Made by a program: the position numbers and the translations under genes. Below the pieces are notes generated by a model. It searched no databases. It was not told the origin of the DNA and worked only from the letters and a program-made list of their open reading frames with translations. DNA of 16,856 nucleotides, from positions 1-16,856 of the forward strand of contig CAYJIA010000045.1 of assembly GCA_964370115.1 (NCBI GenBank). The letters run 5' to 3'. Shown piece after piece: positions 14,146 to 16,856 of the stretch (positions are counted from its first letter, which is position 1; every line of letters starts with the position of its first letter). The DNA comes from SIG603 sp964370115. Its GTDB lineage: Bacteria; Bacillota; Clostridia; Oscillospirales; Acutalibacteraceae.

Positions 14146-15049
14146 CTTTTTTCCCCTTTCTTCTCTTTGGGATTAGGGAAATCTTACCTTTTTGGTTACC
14201 ATTATCCTCTTCGGTATGAGAAAGTATAATTTCATAAAGTTTACTTCTTAAATTATCTTTTGAAAGATTTTCTAAGATATTGCCATTTACTGCAATAGAA
14301 GTAGCGCCTGTTTCTTCAGATAAAATAACTACAACCGCATCTGATTCCTCACTCATTCCAATGCCGGCTCTGTGTCTTGTTCCAAGCGCTGGGCTTATTG
14401 ACGGATTGCTTGTAAGTGGAAGTATACAGCCTGCACTATACACAAAATCTTCTCGAATAATCATGCTTCCGTCATGTAGCGGAGCTTTGTTGAAAAATAT
14501 ATTTGCGATAAGCTCTGCCGAGGGTTTTGCATTTAACACAGTTCCCGTTTGAGCTATTTCGCCAAGCTTTGTACTTCTTTCAAACACAATCAGTGCACCC
14601 ATTCTTTGCTTTTGTAAAATACTAAGGGCATCGACCACATTATTAATACAAATTCTCTCTGACTCAGAAGACTTAGACCTGTCTTTTGACACTGCATTTA
14701 CTATGCTTTTACCAACATTGCTACGCCCCATTTGTTCAAGTGCTTTACGAATTTCAGGTTGAAATACTATAAGTATTGCGACAAATGTAAACTGTATAAA
14801 GTTTGTGAGCAACGAGTTTAGCATATTTAGATTTAGTGTTGTCGACACAAAATAAAGCACAACAAACAAAAGCAGTCCTTTGATTAACTGTCCTGCCCTT
14901 GCTTCTCTTGCAAGTTTTATAACTCCATATATAAGCACTGCGATTATTGCAACATCCAATAAATCTACAAGAGTAAAGCTTCTAATGAGGTCACGCATCA
15001 CTATAAAAAATTCTGATACCGACCTTACCACGTTATCTATAAAAACCAA
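14132..15049 (-). CDS. cdaA: Membrane diadenylate cyclase CdaA (c-di-AMP synthase)
   Basis: CdaA condenses two ATP into cyclic di-AMP, the messenger that controls K+ and osmolyte transport and wall homeostasis. The 305-residue protein has three N-terminal helices (about 30-46, 57-70, 83-97) with RAGQLIKG (51-58) between the first two. A cytoplasmic DAC domain follows (about 100-275) with GALIVFERSTKLGEI (151-165), LHDGSMII (191-198) and GTRHRAGIGMSEESDA (223-238). The RHR motif is intact. The other catalytic signature, normally DGA, reads DGS (193-195), a conservative change. The start is uncertain. AAAGGAG (15050-15056) abuts the TTG at 15049 with no spacer; in-frame GTG 15031 is 18 bases away and ATG 14998 has no ribosome site. 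It forms an overlapping pair with cdaR. Confidence 0.92.
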   Translation of the reverse strand: MVFIDNVVRSVSEFFIVMRDLIRSFTLVDLLDVAIIAVLIYGVIKLAREARAGQLIKGLLLFVVLYFVSTTLNLNMLNSLLTNFIQFTFVAILIVFQPEIRKALEQMGRSNVGKSIVNAVSKDRSKSSESERICINNVVDALSILQKQRMGALIVFERSTKLGEIAQTGTVLNAKPSAELIANIFFNKAPLHDGSMIIREDFVYSAGCILPLTSNPSISPALGTRHRAGIGMSEESDAVVVILSEETGATSIAVNGNILENLSKDNLRSKLYEIILSHTEEDNGNQKGKISLIPKRRKGKKDGKE

Positions 15050-15087
15050 CTCCTTTAAACTTCCTAAATTAAACTTTTGTTATATTT

Positions 15088-15115
15088 ATATTACCACATT
15101 ATTTTCTAAATTAAA
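15088..15115 (-). promoter_or_regulatory. Possible sigma-A promoter of cdaA-cdaR
   Basis: On the minus strand, TTTAAT (15110-15115) is followed after 16 bases by TAATAT (15088-15093), preceded by TGTGG, which could help as an extended -10. The matches are mediocre in an AT-rich gap. Read-through from the cysteine desulfurase gene is an alternative because no terminator is visible after it. Confidence 0.3.
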
Positions 15116-15124
15116 AGTACTTTA

Positions 15125-16261
15125 TTAATTACTTTGCAATTTATTTACATTATTTATAAATAGGTTAATTTCTTGTTTTGTTGTAAATACAGATGGTGAA
15201 ACTCTGACGGTTCCTGACTGTGTGTTAAATTTATGATGTGCAAGCGGCGCACAGTGCATACCGCACCTAACAGCGATATTCATATTGCCAAGCTTTTGTC
15301 CTATTTCTTCGCTGTCATTGTTTAAGATATTAAACGACAATACGGGCACCGAATTTTCTTTTGTTGGAAAAGGCGTATATAAACTAATATTTTTCATGTT
15401 GCTAAGTGCAGTATATATTTTTGAAATTTCACCGATTTCGTATTCGAAAATTTTATTTTCGCCCTTTGATTTTACGAAGTCAACACCTGCGCCAAGAGCT
15501 GTTATGCCTATGCTGTTTACCGTGCCACTTTCAAATCTTTCTGGCAAGATACCCGGCAAATAAGGACTATTTGAATTAAAACCCGTGCCACCGTATATGA
15601 GTGGCTCTAAGTTTTGTGCCTTATTACTAATTAAAACCCCAAGCCCTGAAAGCGCATATAAGCCTTTGTGGGCAGGTATACAAAGATAGTCTATTTCATC
15701 GTTTTTAATATCTAATGGAATTACCCCAGCACCTTGTGCACCGTCTACACAAATTTCTATTTCATACACCTTACAAAGCGCCGAGAGACGTTTTATCGGA
15801 AGCCTTATGCCAAACACATTTGATGCCGCTGTGCAAACGACAAGTTTTGTGTTTTCATTGATAGCACTTCGTAGGTTGTCTACCGTCTTGTCATTGTCGT
15901 TAGTGGTTTCAAAAATGTTGAAATTAACTCCAAACTTTTCCATATGCTTAACTGCCCGTAAAACGGCATTATGTTCTAAATCTGAAATTACGACATGGTC
16001 TCCAGCTTTTAATTTACCTAAAATTACTTGATTTAACGCCTCGGTACAACTTTTTGTGAATATTACATCTTCAGGATTATATGCATTAAAAAACTCGGCT
16101 AATTTCTCGCGCACATTATAAATTGCAGTGGCGGTATCGTTTGCCATTTTATATCCACCCCTGCCGGGGTTTGCCCCAAACTTTGAAAAAGAATTATTTA
16201 CAGCCCTTATTACATTTGGTGGCTTTGGATAAGTGGTTGCACTATTGTCTAGATATATCAT
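15125..16261 (-). CDS. Cysteine desulfurase-like class V aminotransferase
   Basis: The PLP enzyme is of the NifS/SufS/CsdA type and would take sulfur (or selenium) from cysteine (or selenocysteine) onto an active-site cysteine and pass it to an acceptor. In 378 residues the expected features are visible: IYLDNSATTYPKP (2-14), SDLEHNAV with His98 (93-100), VDGAQGAG with Asp173 and Gln176 (172-179), the Schiff-base lysine Lys199 in PAHKGLYALSGLG, FESGTVN (243-249), and the catalytic cysteine Cys337 in RCGMHCAPLAHH. The short spacing and HCAPLAH loop resemble the group II (SufS-like) family found singly in Clostridia. No SufU or IscU scaffold is nearby. AGAGGAG (16269-16275) lies seven bases before the ATG. 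It follows a DUF3343 carrier-like gene by 29 bases, suggesting an operon in which that protein may be donor or acceptor. Confidence 0.92.
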   Translation of the reverse strand: MIYLDNSATTYPKPPNVIRAVNNSFSKFGANPGRGGYKMANDTATAIYNVREKLAEFFNAYNPEDVIFTKSCTEALNQVILGKLKAGDHVVISDLEHNAVLRAVKHMEKFGVNFNIFETTNDNDKTVDNLRSAINENTKLVVCTAASNVFGIRLPIKRLSALCKVYEIEICVDGAQGAGVIPLDIKNDEIDYLCIPAHKGLYALSGLGVLISNKAQNLEPLIYGGTGFNSNSPYLPGILPERFESGTVNSIGITALGAGVDFVKSKGENKIFEYEIGEISKIYTALSNMKNISLYTPFPTKENSVPVLSFNILNNDSEEIGQKLGNMNIAVRCGMHCAPLAHHKFNTQSGTVRVSPSVFTTKQEINLFINNVNKLQSN

Positions 16262-16290
16262 ATTAACACTCCTCTTTTGTTAATATACTT

Positions 16291-16509
16291 TTATTTTTTT
16301 GTTATTTTTGCGACAATCTTAATTCCGTTATTTTTAAGGATTTCCTCTGCCCTTAACTCGTTAAAAGGCAAAAATACGCCATATCCACAGCCATAAGTTT
16401 TATTACTTGTATTTCTTTCGATATATGCTCGAATATTATGGTTAAACAAAATATTTTTTGCCTTTAGGGCATAAGTTATAGACCCTAATAAAATAAGTGT
16501 ACCTCTCAC
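16291..16509 (-). CDS. DUF3343 putative Se/S carrier-like protein
   Basis: The 72-residue protein resembles the small DUF3343 family, described as putative selenium/sulfur carriers and often found with cysteine desulfurase-like or TusA/YedF-like genes. Features seen are LLGSITYALKAKNIL (8-22), matching the family's S-tyA-kAe-iL pattern, and a single cysteine, Cys41, in YGCGYGVFLP, where the family places its conserved Cys. I chose GTG 16509 because AGAGGAG (16521-16527) lies 11 bases upstream. The earlier in-frame GTGs (16521, 16518) overlap or touch that site. The transfer of Se or S to Cys41 by the downstream desulfurase is a hypothesis. The region 16528-16638 upstream holds the tRNA promoter on the other strand and no further gene. 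Confidence 0.75.
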   Translation of the reverse strand: MRGTLILLGSITYALKAKNILFNHNIRAYIERNTSNKTYGCGYGVFLPFNELRAEEILKNNGIKIVAKITKK

Positions 16510-16597
16510 ACTAAACACCACTCCTCTAAATTTACATATTTATGCTGTTATATACTATGAAACGACAAGGTTTGATGTTAATTTTTCAAAATAATAC

Positions 16598-16626
16598 TTG
16601 CTTTTTATATGAAATTAATATATAAT
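16598..16626 (+). promoter_or_regulatory. Sigma-A promoter of tRNA-Pro
   Basis: TTGCTT (16598-16603) and a perfect TATAAT (16621-16626) are separated by 17 bases. Transcription would start about 6 bases before the mature tRNA 5' end at 16639. Confidence 0.8.
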
Positions 16627-16638
16627 ATTTGATATTGT

Positions 16639-16714
16639 CCGGGTGTGGCGCAGCTGGTAGCGCGCTTGACTGGGGGTCAAGAGGCCGCAGGTTCAAGTCC
16701 TGTCACTCGGACCA
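16639..16714 (+). tRNA. tRNA-Pro (anticodon GGG), CCA encoded
   Basis: The 76-base cloverleaf is complete. The acceptor stem is CCGGGTG/CACTCGG (16639-16645 with 16704-16710, one G-U). The D arm is GCGC/GCGC around AGCTGGTA. The anticodon stem CTTGA/TCAAG encloses loop CTGGGGG, which puts GGG at positions 34-36 with a purine at 37, hence proline CCC/CCU. The T arm is GCAGG/CCTGT with loop TTCAAGT. The discriminator A (16711) and an encoded CCA (16712-16714) end the gene. Confidence 0.97.
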
Positions 16715-16715
16715 A

Positions 16716-16762
16716 AAATAGCAGAAGAGTAAGCGTTAAGCTTATTCTTCTGCTATTTTTTT
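16716..16762 (+). terminator. Intrinsic terminator of tRNA-Pro
   Basis: A 17-pair stem (16718-16734 with 16740-16756, one G-U) centred on loop GTTAA (16735-16739) is followed by a run of T (16756-16762). It begins within a few bases of the CCA end, as is typical for single tRNA units. Confidence 0.93.
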
Positions 16763-16856
16763 GTATTGGACTTGAACCTCAAGGAGGTAATTTTCGTTAA
16801 GAAAATGTCACAGTGTGACATTTTTAGAAAATTGGCGTGAGTGGCTGTGCCACGAG
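16763..16856. repeat. Hairpin-rich noncoding element at the window edge (candidate dispersed repeat)
   Basis: A 10-bp hairpin AAAATGTCAC/GTGACATTTT (16802-16811 with 16815-16824) is nested inside AATTTTC/GAAAATT (16789-16795 with 16827-16833). It is followed by GTGGC/GCCAC (16841-16845 with 16849-16853). On its tRNA side it carries GGACTTGAACCT (16768-16779), the exact reverse complement of the tRNA T-arm segment at 16689-16700. An AAGGAGGT (16781-16788) precedes an ATG, but the resulting frame is only 11 codons. It resembles the multi-hairpin element near 6055-6125 in layout. The element runs off the window. Confidence 0.45.

Noticed and set aside
16804..16840. Tiny frame with an ATG preceded by AAGGAGGT
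   Set aside because: The ribosome-site match is good, but the frame is only 11 codons and sits on a hairpin. The opposite strand reads a similarly short frame. There is no evidence that either is translated.
1..16856. CRISPR array, transposase, integrase or phage genes
   Set aside because: No regularly spaced direct repeats and no coding region with recombinase or phage motifs were seen on either strand.

Overview
The window is AT-rich and comes from an anaerobic, endospore-forming member of the Clostridia. The evidence is a pyruvate:ferredoxin oxidoreductase, the forespore sigma factor SigG, a YlmC/YmxH-type sporulation protein, the MurT/GatD peptidoglycan-amidation pair, a CdaA/CdaR c-di-AMP module and strong AGGAGG-type ribosome sites. 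A gut Oscillospirales/Ruminococcaceae-like lineage is my guess from general style, not something proved here.

Layout. Positions 1-1399 (-) hold the N-terminal 466 residues of NifJ/PFOR, cut by the window edge. A divergent sigma-A promoter then drives a CNNM/CorC-type membrane protein (1605-2954, +), which ends at an intrinsic terminator. Next comes a + strand operon: MurT-like ligase (3032-4342), GatD-like subunit (4339-4992) and a YitT-family membrane protein (5011-5880). Positions 5881-6187 are noncoding, hairpin-rich and repeat-like. A - strand operon follows in the order queT (9489-8938), ktrB-like (8929-7553), MATE exporter (7549-6188), preceded by a structured leader. Upstream of it, also on -, are ridA (10032-9655), a cysteine-rich 256-aa protein of unknown function (10932-10162) and ylmC (11304-11011). 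Inorganic pyrophosphatase (11390-11923, +) converges on sigG (12691-11927). sigG lies directly downstream of cdaR (14145-12748) and cdaA (15049-14132). Upstream again are a class V aminotransferase/cysteine desulfurase (16261-15125) and a DUF3343 Se/S-carrier-like protein (16509-16291). The window closes with tRNA-Pro(GGG), its terminator and the start of a second hairpin-rich repeat.

How the genes relate. MurT/GatD, the membrane-bound CdaA/CdaR pair and pyrophosphatase are envelope and central housekeeping functions. KtrB-type K+ uptake fits with c-di-AMP signalling because c-di-AMP commonly controls K+ transport in Firmicutes, although the genes are not adjacent. SigG, YlmC and possibly the Cys-rich protein (sigma-K-like promoter) form a sporulation-linked patch. 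The most notable signals are these: (1) a 15-bp hairpin that buries the sigG Shine-Dalgarno, with a candidate forespore promoter placed so that its transcript would lose one arm of the hairpin; (2) a GatD-like subunit without the glutaminase Cys and His; (3) a structured queT leader that I cannot assign to a known preQ1 riboswitch class; (4) the Cys-rich protein behind a sigma-K-like promoter. No CRISPR array, phage gene or transposase is visible.
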